Assembly: GCA_010912705.1 (NCBI GenBank) | Contig: POWB01000022.1 | Span: 40,053-93,327 of the forward strand | Length of the DNA stretch: 53,275 bases | Direction: 5' to 3' | Origin: Halochromatium sp. | GTDB lineage: Bacteria; Pseudomonadota; Gammaproteobacteria; Chromatiales; Chromatiaceae | Part shown: one piece after another, positions 1 through 7,317 of the stretch | Position numbering within the stretch: position 1 is the stretch's first letter | Layout: each line of letters starts with the position of its first letter | The notes under the pieces: generated by a model | Seen by the model: the letters and a program-made list of their open reading frames with translations, nothing else | What the model was told of the DNA's origin: nothing | The model's database searches: none | Translations under genes and position numbers: made by a program

Positions 1-783
1 TGCGGTCGCTCGATCGAAAACCTCGAGCTCGCGCTGGAGCTTGGCGTGATTGACGACTATGCCTCTGATCCTGGGGATGCGGTCGCCGGTGCCGATATGG
101 TGTTCATCGCCGTGCCTTTAGGGGCGATCGGCGGGGTTTTTGCGCGTATTCATTCGCGACTGCCGGCGCGCGCTGTAGTCACGGATGGCGGCAGTGTCAA
201 AGGCAGCGTTGTGGCCGATGCTCAACGGGTCTTCGGTGCCGTTCCGGGGTGGCTGGTGCCTGGGCATCCGATCGCGGGGACCGAGCTGAGTGGCGTCGGC
301 GCATCCTTTCCCGAGCTGTACCAGAATCGCCGTGTCATCTTGACACCAGTTGCGGAGACCGACCCTGAAGCGGTTATGCGGGTCCGTGCGATGTGGGAAC
401 GGGTCGGCTCTGAGGTGACCGAGATGAGTGTCGAGCATCACGATGAGGTGCTTGCCGCCACCAGTCATTTGCCACACATGCTGGCGTTTGGTCTTGTCGA
501 TGCGCTCGCGCGGATGCGCAGCAATGATGAGATCTTTCGCTATGCGGCGGGTGGCTTTCGCGATTTCACCCGGATCGCCTCATCGAGCCCAGAGATGTGG
601 CGCGATATCTGTATCGCCAATGCGGACGCCTTGAGCAGGATGCTAGCCCGCTTCGGTGACGAGATGACCGAGCTTTCTAAGACCATTCGAGCCGCCGATG
701 CGGAGGCGCTGCTGGCGATCTTCGAACGTGCACGGGCGGCGCGTGAGCGTTATGTCGATGGCTTGGAAACGTCATTGGAGTAG
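1..783 (+). CDS. tyrA: Prephenate dehydrogenase, 5'-truncated by window edge
   Basis: Catalyses NAD(P)-dependent oxidative decarboxylation of prephenate (or arogenate) to the tyrosine precursor, in the cytoplasm. The reading frame is open from base 1, so the real start and the N-terminal Rossmann glycine motif lie upstream of the window. Visible family signatures are GHPIAG, SHLPH and GGFRDFTRIA, in the usual order. The acidic strand-end region after VIDDY and the segment ADMVFIAVPLGAI are typical of the nucleotide-binding half. About 260 residues are present, so only a short N-terminal piece is missing. Nothing in the sequence distinguishes prephenate from arogenate as substrate. The following gene is on the opposite strand, so this is the end of its operon. 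Confidence 0.92.
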   Translation, partial: CGRSIENLELALELGVIDDYASDPGDAVAGADMVFIAVPLGAIGGVFARIHSRLPARAVVTDGGSVKGSVVADAQRVFGAVPGWLVPGHPIAGTELSGVGASFPELYQNRRVILTPVAETDPEAVMRVRAMWERVGSEVTEMSVEHHDEVLAATSHLPHMLAFGLVDALARMRSNDEIFRYAAGGFRDFTRIASSSPEMWRDICIANADALSRMLARFGDEMTELSKTIRAADAEALLAIFERARAARERYVDGLETSLE

Positions 784-816
784 CTGCTGACATGCATAGT
801 CTACTCTGAGAGTTAG

Positions 817-842
817 GGTGGGGCACTACTTGGTGGGGCACT
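817..842. repeat. Two-copy direct repeat just after tyrA
   Basis: The 11-bp block GGTGGGGCACT occurs at 817-827 and again at 832-842, a 15-bp period, 34 bp after the tyrA stop. It belongs to a recurring set of short tandem duplications at gene ends in this window. Confidence 0.7.
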
Positions 843-877
843 TGGCGCGCCCCTTGTCGGCTTGGGCGGTGGCTGCT

Positions 878-1102
878 TTAGTGACGGCATTCGTCCATGT
901 GCCGGGAGACGCCCGGGATGAGTGCGACCAAGAAGGTGACGGCCAAAAGCAGGGCTGCTGACAGCACCAGCATCAAGGCAAGCTGGCTAGTAGGGACCGA
1001 CAATGGTGTCGTCATGGCAAGTATCCCAAGCAGAACGCCAGCAGCGAGCAGTAAGGCGGAGAGTATCACCGCGGCGCGCATAGTCCGGCAATTGATCAAC
1101 AT
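878..1102 (-). CDS. Small hypothetical inner-membrane protein (74 aa)
   Basis: I do not recognise the family. From the ATG at 1102 the 74-residue product has a short basic N-terminus, then two hydrophobic helices (about residues 11-30 and 37-60) joined by a short Thr/Pro/Ser loop, and a polar His/Asp/Glu/Cys tail ending in a His. This predicts a two-pass inner-membrane protein. I chose this start because GGAG sits seven bases upstream. In-frame starts at 1129 (ATG) and 1135 (TTG) lack a comparable ribosome-binding site. It converges on tyrA and diverges from cysC. The overlapping plus-strand frame at 897-1142 is compositionally poor and was taken as a shadow. Confidence 0.55.
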   Translation of the reverse strand: MLINCRTMRAAVILSALLLAAGVLLGILAMTTPLSVPTSQLALMLVLSAALLLAVTFLVALIPGVSRHMDECRH

Positions 1103-1505
1103 AGCCAGTCTCCGGTTAGTTAAGTTCATAAGCAAATACTAATTCAAGAGTCCGAGCTTGTCTAGAACAGTTGCTTGAATTCTTGGCGCTCTGTGCTCTG
1201 AGTCACGCTTTCGCGGCGATGCGATCGGCAGGTGCAGCCTGAAACTGAGTGATCTCGGGCTCATGCGGGCAGCGGTGAGTCCTGATTGCCAGCCTGAGAG
1301 GCTTGCAGTAGCCTAGACCGCTTGGCTGAAGTGTGACCAGACACCGGTTGATGGCGGTTGACCGCGGTCGATGCGGCGCTGCGATTAGTGCCGCTGAGCG
1401 CCTGCTGTTGCTGTTCGCGCCGATGCCTGGCGATATTTCTTATCTGATTGAATGCGATCGGTTGTGCCCTGGGCTGGACCGATCCCCTTGCAGCAGGATT
1501 TTTGG
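1103..1505. other. Intergenic region upstream of cysC
   Basis: About 400 bases between the divergent small membrane protein and cysC. Short frames are present, but none has protein-like composition with a ribosome-binding site. I see no convincing promoter hexamer pair, RNA gene or repeat. Confidence 0.4.
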
Positions 1506-2168
1506 ATGGCGAACGATACCAACATTACCTGGCACGAGCATCGGGTTAGCCGTGAAGAGCGCGAGCGCTTGCATGGCCATCGCGGCTGCGTGATCTGGTT
1601 TACGGGCCTGAGCGGTTCGGGCAAGAGCACGCTGGCAAATGTGCTCGACCACATGCTCTCTGCCCGCGGCGTCAAGAGTGCGGTACTCGATGGCGATAAT
1701 GTCCGGCATGGTCTCAATGCCGGCCCAGGCATCCTTAAGGATACCCATGGTGAGGAATTTGCGTCTCGGTTTGGCCTCGGTTTCAGCGCCGTCGACAGGG
1801 AGGAGAACATTCGCCGTATCGGGGCTGTTGCTCAGCTTTTCTGTGAAGCCGGAACCATTGCGCTAACGGCATTCATCAGTCCTTACCGCGTTGATCGTGA
1901 CCGAGTCCGCGCCACCATGCGGGACGGCGATTTTATTGAGGTCTTTGTCGATACCCCGCTCGAGATCTGTGAGCAACGTGATCCAAAGGGTCTCTACAAG
2001 AAGGCACGGGCCGGCGAGATCAGGCATTTCACCGGTATCGATGATCCCTATGAGGCACCGGAAACACCGGAGCTAACCCTACTTGCCAGTGAGCAAACGC
2101 CTGAAGCGCTTGCTGGTCAGGTGGTCGACTATCTGGTCAGTACCGGTATCCTGCCGCCCTCCAACTGA
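1506..2168 (+). CDS. cysC: Adenylylsulfate kinase (APS kinase)
   Basis: Phosphorylates APS to PAPS with ATP in the cytoplasm, the second step of sulfate activation for assimilation or sulfation. The product is 220 residues, normal for stand-alone CysC. The Walker A motif GLSGSGKST is at residues 34-42. Further family hallmarks are [24 protein letters not shown] and the lid region [17 protein letters not shown]. The ATG at 1506 was chosen because AGGA lies seven bases upstream and the family's N-terminus begins here. The frame is open 18 codons further upstream without family similarity. It stands alone on its strand, about 570 bases before aprM. In a cell that oxidises sulfite through APS, this enzyme competes with Sat for the same intermediate. 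Confidence 0.95.
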   Translation: MANDTNITWHEHRVSREERERLHGHRGCVIWFTGLSGSGKSTLANVLDHMLSARGVKSAVLDGDNVRHGLNAGPGILKDTHGEEFASRFGLGFSAVDREENIRRIGAVAQLFCEAGTIALTAFISPYRVDRDRVRATMRDGDFIEVFVDTPLEICEQRDPKGLYKKARAGEIRHFTGIDDPYEAPETPELTLLASEQTPEALAGQVVDYLVSTGILPPSN

Positions 2169-2733
2169 CCTGATTCTTTGGCTCTACTCGGGCAGTCGTT
2201 CATCAATGAGTGGCTGCCTGAGCAGGCTGTAGGGCAGCCTGTGAGATTTGCGGACTAAGCTGCCCTAGCGCGCAATCCTGACGCGTCCTACTTGCGGTTG
2301 GCGCTTATCGTCATTGGTGATCTTCAGCGGGATTCTTCGCAGATTCTGTTTATACGACTAGAAATGCAAATGCGAAAGATAGCGAATAACTTGTTGGGGC
2401 GCGGCGATGACAAGTCTATCGCGGATCTGGGACATTAGAGTACTTTATATGTAGGGCGAAAAAGTTAAGTTGTACAGCCGGAAGGGATAATCCAGGATAA
2501 GAGTGCTGCATCTGTGCTAATCCTGTCTTTAGGCTGCTGAGTATGACGGCGCTCATAGTCGCCTGATGGCACGAAGGATATGCTCCTAGGTAGCGGAAGT
2601 GCCGTCGGGGCTAGCAAGCACCGCTCGGCAGCTCGGATGCACATACGCCTAGCCGAGACAAACAGCCTCGTGCTCCGCGTTTCCATGGCGGGCAGCATTC
2701 GCCCGCGGATCAGACCAGAGGAAACCGACTTCG
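2169..2733. other. Long intergenic region before aprM
   Basis: Holds no convincing gene. The first part contains stem-loops that could end cysC transcription: CAGGCTG (2223-2229) pairs with CAGCCTG (2235-2241) over a 5-base loop, and CTCGGGCAG (2187-2195) pairs with CTGCCTGAG (2214-2222) with one G-U. No T tract follows. Bases 2340-2470 are markedly AT-richer than the surroundings and are the likely promoter zone for aprMBA, but I cannot assign a -35/-10 pair with confidence. Confidence 0.4.
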
Positions 2734-3558
2734 ATGTTCACGAATCCTTTTGCTCAAATAGAATTTATTACCCCTGCAGTCATGCAGGGCTACGTCGTTC
2801 TGATGATCCTGCTGGTCATCGGGGGTACGATTGTAGATATGGTTCTCAAGAAGAATGCCAAGTATTTTTTTGAGAACGCCCGTAAGGCGCAGACACAGAA
2901 AAAACGTGACGTGAGCTCGGCCGAGAAGATGAACCTCGCCGTGCAGACGCTGGCGAAAGAGGTGCTGACCTCGGGTGAGTTCGCCAACCCCCAGCGTCGG
3001 CTCTCGCATCTGCTCACCATGTACGGATTTATCCTGTTCATCCTGACCACGGCGATCATGATCTTCTCCTTAACGCCAGACGCTGAGCCTTCGACCGGCT
3101 TGATACCCTTGCTCTGGCACCTAGGCGCCCTGATGCTCTGTGTCGGCGGCTACTGGTTCTGGTTCCGCATCCGGGTCGATGTCTCCGCCGAAGGCCATCC
3201 TTGGTATCGGGTTGCACGGGCGGACATCTTCATCCTGTCGTTGCTAGCGATGGCGACCATGGCGCTGCTCTGGTCAATCCTGAATTCCATCCTTTTCTTC
3301 GTGCTTTTCATCGTCGCGACCACCGTGCTGTTCAGCACTGTCTATTGGTCTAAGTTTGCGCACATGTTCTTCAAGCCAGCTGCTGCTTATCAAAAACGTG
3401 TGATCAAGGCTGATGGCTCGAACGAAAACCTGCCTGTGATTCCGAGCCTTACTGATCCCGAGGTTAAGACGTTGTATCCGGATATCCCTGAATACATGGG
3501 TGACAATCCGCCCTATATGGGTCTCGGAATCAAGCGTGAAGCGCCCAGCAACTATTGA
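2734..3558 (+). CDS. aprM: AprM, membrane anchor of dissimilatory APS reductase
   Basis: Proposed membrane subunit that attaches AprBA to the cytoplasmic membrane and passes electrons from sulfite oxidation to the quinone pool. It replaces QmoABC in many sulfur-oxidising purple bacteria. The 274-residue product has about five hydrophobic helices (around residues 16-36, 95-113, 125-145, 170-188 and 190-210), with a charged cytoplasmic segment between the first two. It ends in a soluble Pro- and Tyr-rich tail. The assignment rests on its position directly before aprB and aprA, its length and its helix pattern. The ribosome-binding site AGAGGAAA is 9-12 bases from the ATG, slightly long. The gap to aprB is 39 bases, so one operon is likely. 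Confidence 0.88.
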   Translation: MFTNPFAQIEFITPAVMQGYVVLMILLVIGGTIVDMVLKKNAKYFFENARKAQTQKKRDVSSAEKMNLAVQTLAKEVLTSGEFANPQRRLSHLLTMYGFILFILTTAIMIFSLTPDAEPSTGLIPLLWHLGALMLCVGGYWFWFRIRVDVSAEGHPWYRVARADIFILSLLAMATMALLWSILNSILFFVLFIVATTVLFSTVYWSKFAHMFFKPAAAYQKRVIKADGSNENLPVIPSLTDPEVKTLYPDIPEYMGDNPPYMGLGIKREAPSNY

Positions 3559-3597
3559 TCGGGCAATTGTCGACCACTGAGAGTAAGGGGTACTAGA

Positions 3598-4080
3598 ATG
3601 CCAACCTTTGTATACATGACGCGCTGTGACGGCTGCGGAAACTGCGTCGATATCTGCCCGTCCGATATCATGCATATCGATAAGACGCTGCGCCGCGCTT
3701 ATAACATCGAGCCCAACATGTGCTGGGAGTGTTATTCCTGCGTCAAGGCTTGCCCGCATCAGGCGATTGACGTGCGCGGTTACGCCGACTTTGCCCCGCT
3801 CGGGCATTCGGTGCGCGTGATCCGCGATGAGGAAAAAGGTGTCATTGCTTGGCGCATCAAGTTCCGCAATGGCAAGAAGGACATGACTCTGCTTGCGCCG
3901 ATCACGACGAAGCCTTGGGGTCAATATATCCCTAAGCTGGCCGATGCGCCTGCGCCTAGCGCTGAGGTACGTGATAGCCAACTGCTGTTTAACGAGCCGA
4001 AATATATCCGACTCGATGACGGTGGCTTGCATACGCTGCAGTCTAACGGCCTGAAAATGAAAGAGGGGGTGTACTACTAA
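3598..4080 (+). CDS. aprB: APS reductase beta subunit (2x[4Fe-4S])
   Basis: Electron-transfer subunit of adenylylsulfate reductase. Two [4Fe-4S] clusters carry electrons between the AprA flavin and the membrane partner. In this organism the likely direction is oxidative, from sulfite plus AMP to APS. Two ferredoxin motifs are visible: CDGCGNCVDICP near residue 10 and CWECYSCVKACP near residue 42. They are followed by the C-terminal arm that wraps AprA. The 160-residue length is typical of Chromatiaceae-type AprB. AAGGGG lies seven bases before the ATG. The stop codon overlaps the aprA start by one base (TAATG), which suggests translational coupling and equal subunit amounts. Confidence 0.95.
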   Translation: MPTFVYMTRCDGCGNCVDICPSDIMHIDKTLRRAYNIEPNMCWECYSCVKACPHQAIDVRGYADFAPLGHSVRVIRDEEKGVIAWRIKFRNGKKDMTLLAPITTKPWGQYIPKLADAPAPSAEVRDSQLLFNEPKYIRLDDGGLHTLQSNGLKMKEGVYY

Positions 4081-5954
4081 TGGCCAGAGAAACGATCGTT
4101 GAAGACGGCATTGACGTTCTGGTTGTCGGCGCGGGTCTAGGCGGCACAGGTGCGGCCTTTGAGGCGCGCTACTGGGGCAAAGACAAGAAGATTGTCATTG
4201 CTGAGAAGGCCAATATCGATCGCTCGGGTGCTGTCGCGCAGGGTCTGTACGCGATTAACTGTTATATGGGCACCCGTTTCGGTGAGAACAACCCGGAAGA
4301 TCATGTGCGTTATGCGCGTATCGATCTGATGGGCATGGTGCGCGAGGACCTGCTGTTTGATATGGCGCGTCACGTCGACTCGACCGTGCATCAGTTCGAA
4401 GAGTGGGGTCTGCCCCTGATGCGCAACCCGAAGACGGGCGCCTATCAGCGCGAAGGGCGCTGGCAGATCATGATTCACGGCGAATCCTATAAGCCGATCG
4501 TCGCCGAGGCTGCGAAGAAGTCGGCTGACAAGGTGTTCAACCGGATCTGTGTGACCCATCTCCTGATGGATGAAGCCAAGGAGAACCGCATTGCCGGTGC
4601 CGTCGGCTTCAATGTCCGCACCGGTAATTATCACGTCTTTAAGTCAAAGACCGTGATCGTGGGCGCAGGCGGTGCCTCCAACATCTTCAAGCCACGCTCG
4701 GTCGGTGAGGGTGCGGGTCGCGTCTGGTATGCACCTTGGTCGTCGGGCTCGGCCTATGGCTTGCTGATTGAAGCGGGCGCGAAGATGACGCAAATGGAGA
4801 ACCGGATTGTTCTCGCGCGTTTCAAAGACGGCTACGGCCCGGTCGGTGCCTACTTCCTGCATCTCAAGACCTACACGCAGAATGGTCTGGGCGAAGAGTA
4901 CGAATCGAAGTGGTTCCCGGCGTTGCAGGAGATGGTTGGTAAGGAATATCTGGATGTCGAGGCGTCGCACAGGACGCATCGACCCATCCCAACCTGTCTG
5001 CGTAACCATGCCTTTATCAATGAGGTGAATGCGGGTCGCGGTCCGATCCACATGGTGACCATGGAGGCCTTCCAGGACCCACATCTGGAAGAGATCGGCT
5101 GGCATAACTTCCTTGGTATGACCGTTGGCCAGGCGGTGCTCTGGGCGGCGACCGATGTCGATCCGAAGTACGAGAATCCTGAGCTGACCACCTCCGAGCC
5201 TTATGTGATGGGCTCGCATGCGACCGGTTGTGGGGCCTGGTGCTCAGGTCCAGAAGATGTCTCTCCTGACGAGTACTTCTGGGGCTATAACCGGATGACC
5301 ACCGTCGAGGGGCTGTTCGGTGCCGGTGACGCTGTGGGTGGTACGCCGCATGCGTTCTCTTCAGGCTCCTTCACCGAAGGGCGTCTTGCAGCCAAGGCGG
5401 CCTGCAAGTACATCGATGACGGTAAGGCGGATGGGATTCGGGTCTCCGAGGACCAGATCAATCGCCGCAAGGAAGAGATCTTTTATCCGATGGAGCATTA
5501 CAAGGTCTATCGGAACGAGATCGTCGCTGGCTCGGTCAACCCAAACTACATCAATCCACGCCAGGGTCTCGATCGCCTGCAAAAGCTGATGGATGAGTAT
5601 GCCGGTGGCGTCACGGTCAACTATATGACCAACGAGAAACTGCTGCACATCGGCCTCAAGAAGATCAAGCTGCTTGAGGAAGATCTTGAGAAGATCGCCG
5701 CAGAAGACATCCACGAGCTGATGCGTGCCTGGGAGCTCAAGCATCGCATGCGGACGTCCGAGTCGGTCTTGCAGCACACGCTGTTCCGCAAGGAGACGCG
5801 TTGGCCCGGCTACTACTACCGCGGCGATGCCATGAAGCTCGATGATGAGAACTGGCATGTGCTGACGGTTTCACACCGTGATCCAAAGACCGGTGAGTAC
5901 AGCATGGAGAAGGCGCCTTGCTACCATCTGGTGGATGAGGCCGAAGCCGCGTAA
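4080..5954 (+). CDS. aprA: APS reductase alpha subunit (FAD)
   Basis: Catalytic flavoprotein subunit of dissimilatory adenylylsulfate reductase, cytoplasmic and bound to AprB. It interconverts sulfite plus AMP with APS. The 624-residue product begins with the FAD-binding motif VVGAGLGGTGAAFEA (about residues 15-29). It has the expected fumarate-reductase-like fold elements, including RSGAVAQGLYAINCY, which carries residues lining the substrate channel, and the C-terminal FAD contact GLFGAGDAVGGTPHAFSSG. The length equals that of known AprA proteins. There is no signal peptide. A strong stem-loop 30 bases after the stop separates it from the next three small genes. With Sat on the facing strand it forms the ATP-yielding APS route from sulfite to sulfate. 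Confidence 0.97.
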   Translation: MARETIVEDGIDVLVVGAGLGGTGAAFEARYWGKDKKIVIAEKANIDRSGAVAQGLYAINCYMGTRFGENNPEDHVRYARIDLMGMVREDLLFDMARHVDSTVHQFEEWGLPLMRNPKTGAYQREGRWQIMIHGESYKPIVAEAAKKSADKVFNRICVTHLLMDEAKENRIAGAVGFNVRTGNYHVFKSKTVIVGAGGASNIFKPRSVGEGAGRVWYAPWSSGSAYGLLIEAGAKMTQMENRIVLARFKDGYGPVGAYFLHLKTYTQNGLGEEYESKWFPALQEMVGKEYLDVEASHRTHRPIPTCLRNHAFINEVNAGRGPIHMVTMEAFQDPHLEEIGWHNFLGMTVGQAVLWAATDVDPKYENPELTTSEPYVMGSHATGCGAWCSGPEDVSPDEYFWGYNRMTTVEGLFGAGDAVGGTPHAFSSGSFTEGRLAAKAACKYIDDGKADGIRVSEDQINRRKEEIFYPMEHYKVYRNEIVAGSVNPNYINPRQGLDRLQKLMDEYAGGVTVNYMTNEKLLHIGLKKIKLLEEDLEKIAAEDIHELMRAWELKHRMRTSESVLQHTLFRKETRWPGYYYRGDAMKLDDENWHVLTVSHRDPKTGEYSMEKAPCYHLVDEAEAA

Positions 5955-5984
5955 GGGCGTCCTTATTCGGTAGCACTCAAGGAA

Positions 5985-6016
5985 CCTGGAATCTTCGATG
6001 ACTCGAGGATTCCAGG
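5985..6016 (+). terminator. 14-bp stem-loop after aprA
   Basis: CCTGGAATCTTCGA (5985-5998) pairs with 6003-6016 over a TGAC tetraloop, giving 14 pairs with one G-U. Only a weak T-rich stretch follows (GGTCTTGATTT). It may be a partial terminator, or a 3' stabiliser that keeps apr mRNA more abundant than the downstream genes. Confidence 0.65.
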
Positions 6017-6079
6017 GGTCTTGATTTGAGAACTGTACTCGGACCAACCCCCGGGTAATCTGTTGCTTGAGATTGGTCG

Positions 6080-6430
6080 ATGAATATTATCGAAAAGACG
6101 GATGATGAGCTGCTTGAGATCGCAATTCCTATGTGGAATGACTTGATCAAGTATTCGAACGAAGGTAAATACGGAAAATTTATTCGACATTTTTCTTATG
6201 ATCTACTGCTTGGGCTGAATGAAGTTGAAGTCGGTAAGCAGTTCGCCAAGAGTGAGCTCACGCGCAGTCTGTCTACAGAGTATGATTTTCTTGGTTTTAT
6301 TCGCCGAGGCCAGCATGTGACTTGTCTGTTTAGGATGCGCAGCACAAAGAAAGAAGGGGAGTGGCTTGGGCGCATGGTTCTTGGCTATGAAAAAGGCGAA
6401 GTAAAGATCTTTGCTACATCGATTTTTTGA
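6080..6430 (+). CDS. Hypothetical protein, NTF2/SnoaL-like fold suspected (116 aa)
   Basis: I do not recognise a named family. The product starts with an amphipathic helix (WNDLIKYSNEGKYGKFIRHF) and continues with alternating strands (LGFIRRGQHVTCLFRM, WLGRMVLGYEKGEVKIF). That helix-then-sheet pattern is what NTF2/SnoaL-like cone-fold proteins show, so the fold call is an inference. There is no signal peptide or membrane helix and a single cysteine. Base composition is clearly AT-richer than aprA. No strong ribosome-binding site precedes the ATG. It abuts the FKBP gene directly (TGA followed by ATG) and lies 125 bases after aprA, so co-expression with the APS reductase operon is likely. A role in enzyme maturation or stability is possible but unsupported by any motif. 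Confidence 0.7.
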   Translation: MNIIEKTDDELLEIAIPMWNDLIKYSNEGKYGKFIRHFSYDLLLGLNEVEVGKQFAKSELTRSLSTEYDFLGFIRRGQHVTCLFRMRSTKKEGEWLGRMVLGYEKGEVKIFATSIF

Positions 6431-6946
6431 ATGATCATGCCTGAGTTGATAGAAGACAACAAGTACGTCGAGCTGACCTATAAGGTCATCGACAAGAAAA
6501 CCGAGACTGTCTTGACCCTAGTCGAATTCCCCCTCGGCTATGTGCATGGGGCTAACCAGGTCTTGTTGCCCGCCATTACGAACGAGCTAGAAGGCAAAGC
6601 CGTTGGTGACACCATTGAGGTGTCAATCGACAGTAAAGCGTTATTCGGCCCTAGAGACGAATCCTTAGTCATTACTGACTATATCGAAAATGTCCCTGAA
6701 GACTATCGAGAAGTAGGGACCACCATCGTGATGGAAAACGAGAAAGGGGAAACCAAAAATTTTATTGTCACTCGGGCGGATGACAAGACGCTGACAATCG
6801 ATGGCAATCATCCACTCTGTGGCCGAGATGTGATCTTTCGGCTTGAGATCTTGACGGTCAGGGATGCGACCGAAGAGGAGATCGAAGCGGGCGGGAAAAT
6901 CGATGCAGGTCCTGATTTCGACGGGGCTCTGCAGAAGCTCCATTGA
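6431..6946 (+). CDS. SlyD-like FKBP-type peptidyl-prolyl isomerase
   Basis: Probable cytoplasmic FKBP of the SlyD/FkpA-like type with an inserted chaperone (IF) domain. Family features are the opening YVELTYKVIDKKT, the FPLGYVHGANQVLLPAITNELEGKAVGD segment that corresponds to the FKBP active-site edge and SlyD entry to the flap, and a C-terminal strand pair closing with HPLCGRDVIFRLEILTVRDAT, matching the SlyD H-N-PLAG-x-L-x-F-x-V-x-V pattern. It lacks the His/Cys-rich nickel-binding tail of E. coli SlyD. The 171-residue length suits the family. A second ATG at 6437 could also be the start; neither has a clear ribosome-binding site. It directly follows the NTF2-like gene. A chaperone role for the Apr proteins is an inference from position. 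Confidence 0.85.
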   Translation: MIMPELIEDNKYVELTYKVIDKKTETVLTLVEFPLGYVHGANQVLLPAITNELEGKAVGDTIEVSIDSKALFGPRDESLVITDYIENVPEDYREVGTTIVMENEKGETKNFIVTRADDKTLTIDGNHPLCGRDVIFRLEILTVRDATEEEIEAGGKIDAGPDFDGALQKLH

Positions 6947-7084
6947 ATCCCCTTCTAGACGCTGATGGGTAGCCAAGCTCTGTTGAGCAGAGACACCCGA
7001 ACGCGTTGCGATCGTCAGTCAATCGGGAGGGGCTGACATCGATTGATCGATCCTCCCAGTATTACCCTTTAGAAGAGGTTGGTT

Positions 7085-7246
7085 ATGAGCGAGGCACCTA
7101 AGTCGCGGCCTAAGGTTCCCGAGGGCAAAGCGCGCTATCTGACCACGCGTCAGAAAGAGCCCAATGATAAGGGTTTCGTTGGTTATGACACGATCTGGGA
7201 GTCGTTTCAGAAAGAACAAAAGTATTCGACACCCAAACGTCCGTAG
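7085..7246 (+). CDS. 53-aa conserved-looking small protein between apr and sat
   Basis: A short gene, easily missed by length cut-offs. ATG at 7085 is preceded by GAAGAGG with a six-base spacer, a good ribosome-binding site, and the frame ends at 7246. The product is hydrophilic and very basic at the N-terminus (MSEAPKSRPKVPEGKARYL), with a central FVGYDTIWESFQKEQKYST segment and no cysteines, signal peptide or membrane helix. I do not recognise it. It follows the FKBP gene by 138 bases and faces sat, with a stem-loop immediately after the stop. The clean ribosome-binding site and the terminator-like hairpin argue that it is real. Its function is unknown. Confidence 0.65.
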   Translation: MSEAPKSRPKVPEGKARYLTTRQKEPNDKGFVGYDTIWESFQKEQKYSTPKRP

Positions 7247-7261
7247 ACGGACCCGTTGGGA

Positions 7262-7289
7262 AGCGCCGCCCTTGAAAAAGAGCGGCGCT
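7262..7289. terminator. Hairpin between the convergent apr-side genes and sat
   Basis: AGCGCCGC (7262-7269) and GCGGCGCT (7282-7289) form a perfect 8-bp GC-rich stem over a 12-base loop, 16 bases after the small gene's stop and 29 bases from the sat stop. No T tract is present on either side, so this is a terminator-like element for convergent genes rather than a textbook intrinsic terminator. Confidence 0.5.
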
Positions 7290-7317
7290 GCTGCGGTCTA
7301 GGATTCCTATCCGCTGA

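Noticed and set aside
897..1142. 81-codon plus-strand frame opposite the small membrane protein
   Set aside because: Low-complexity Ser/Ala composition and no ribosome-binding site; the minus frame has GGAG and two membrane helices.
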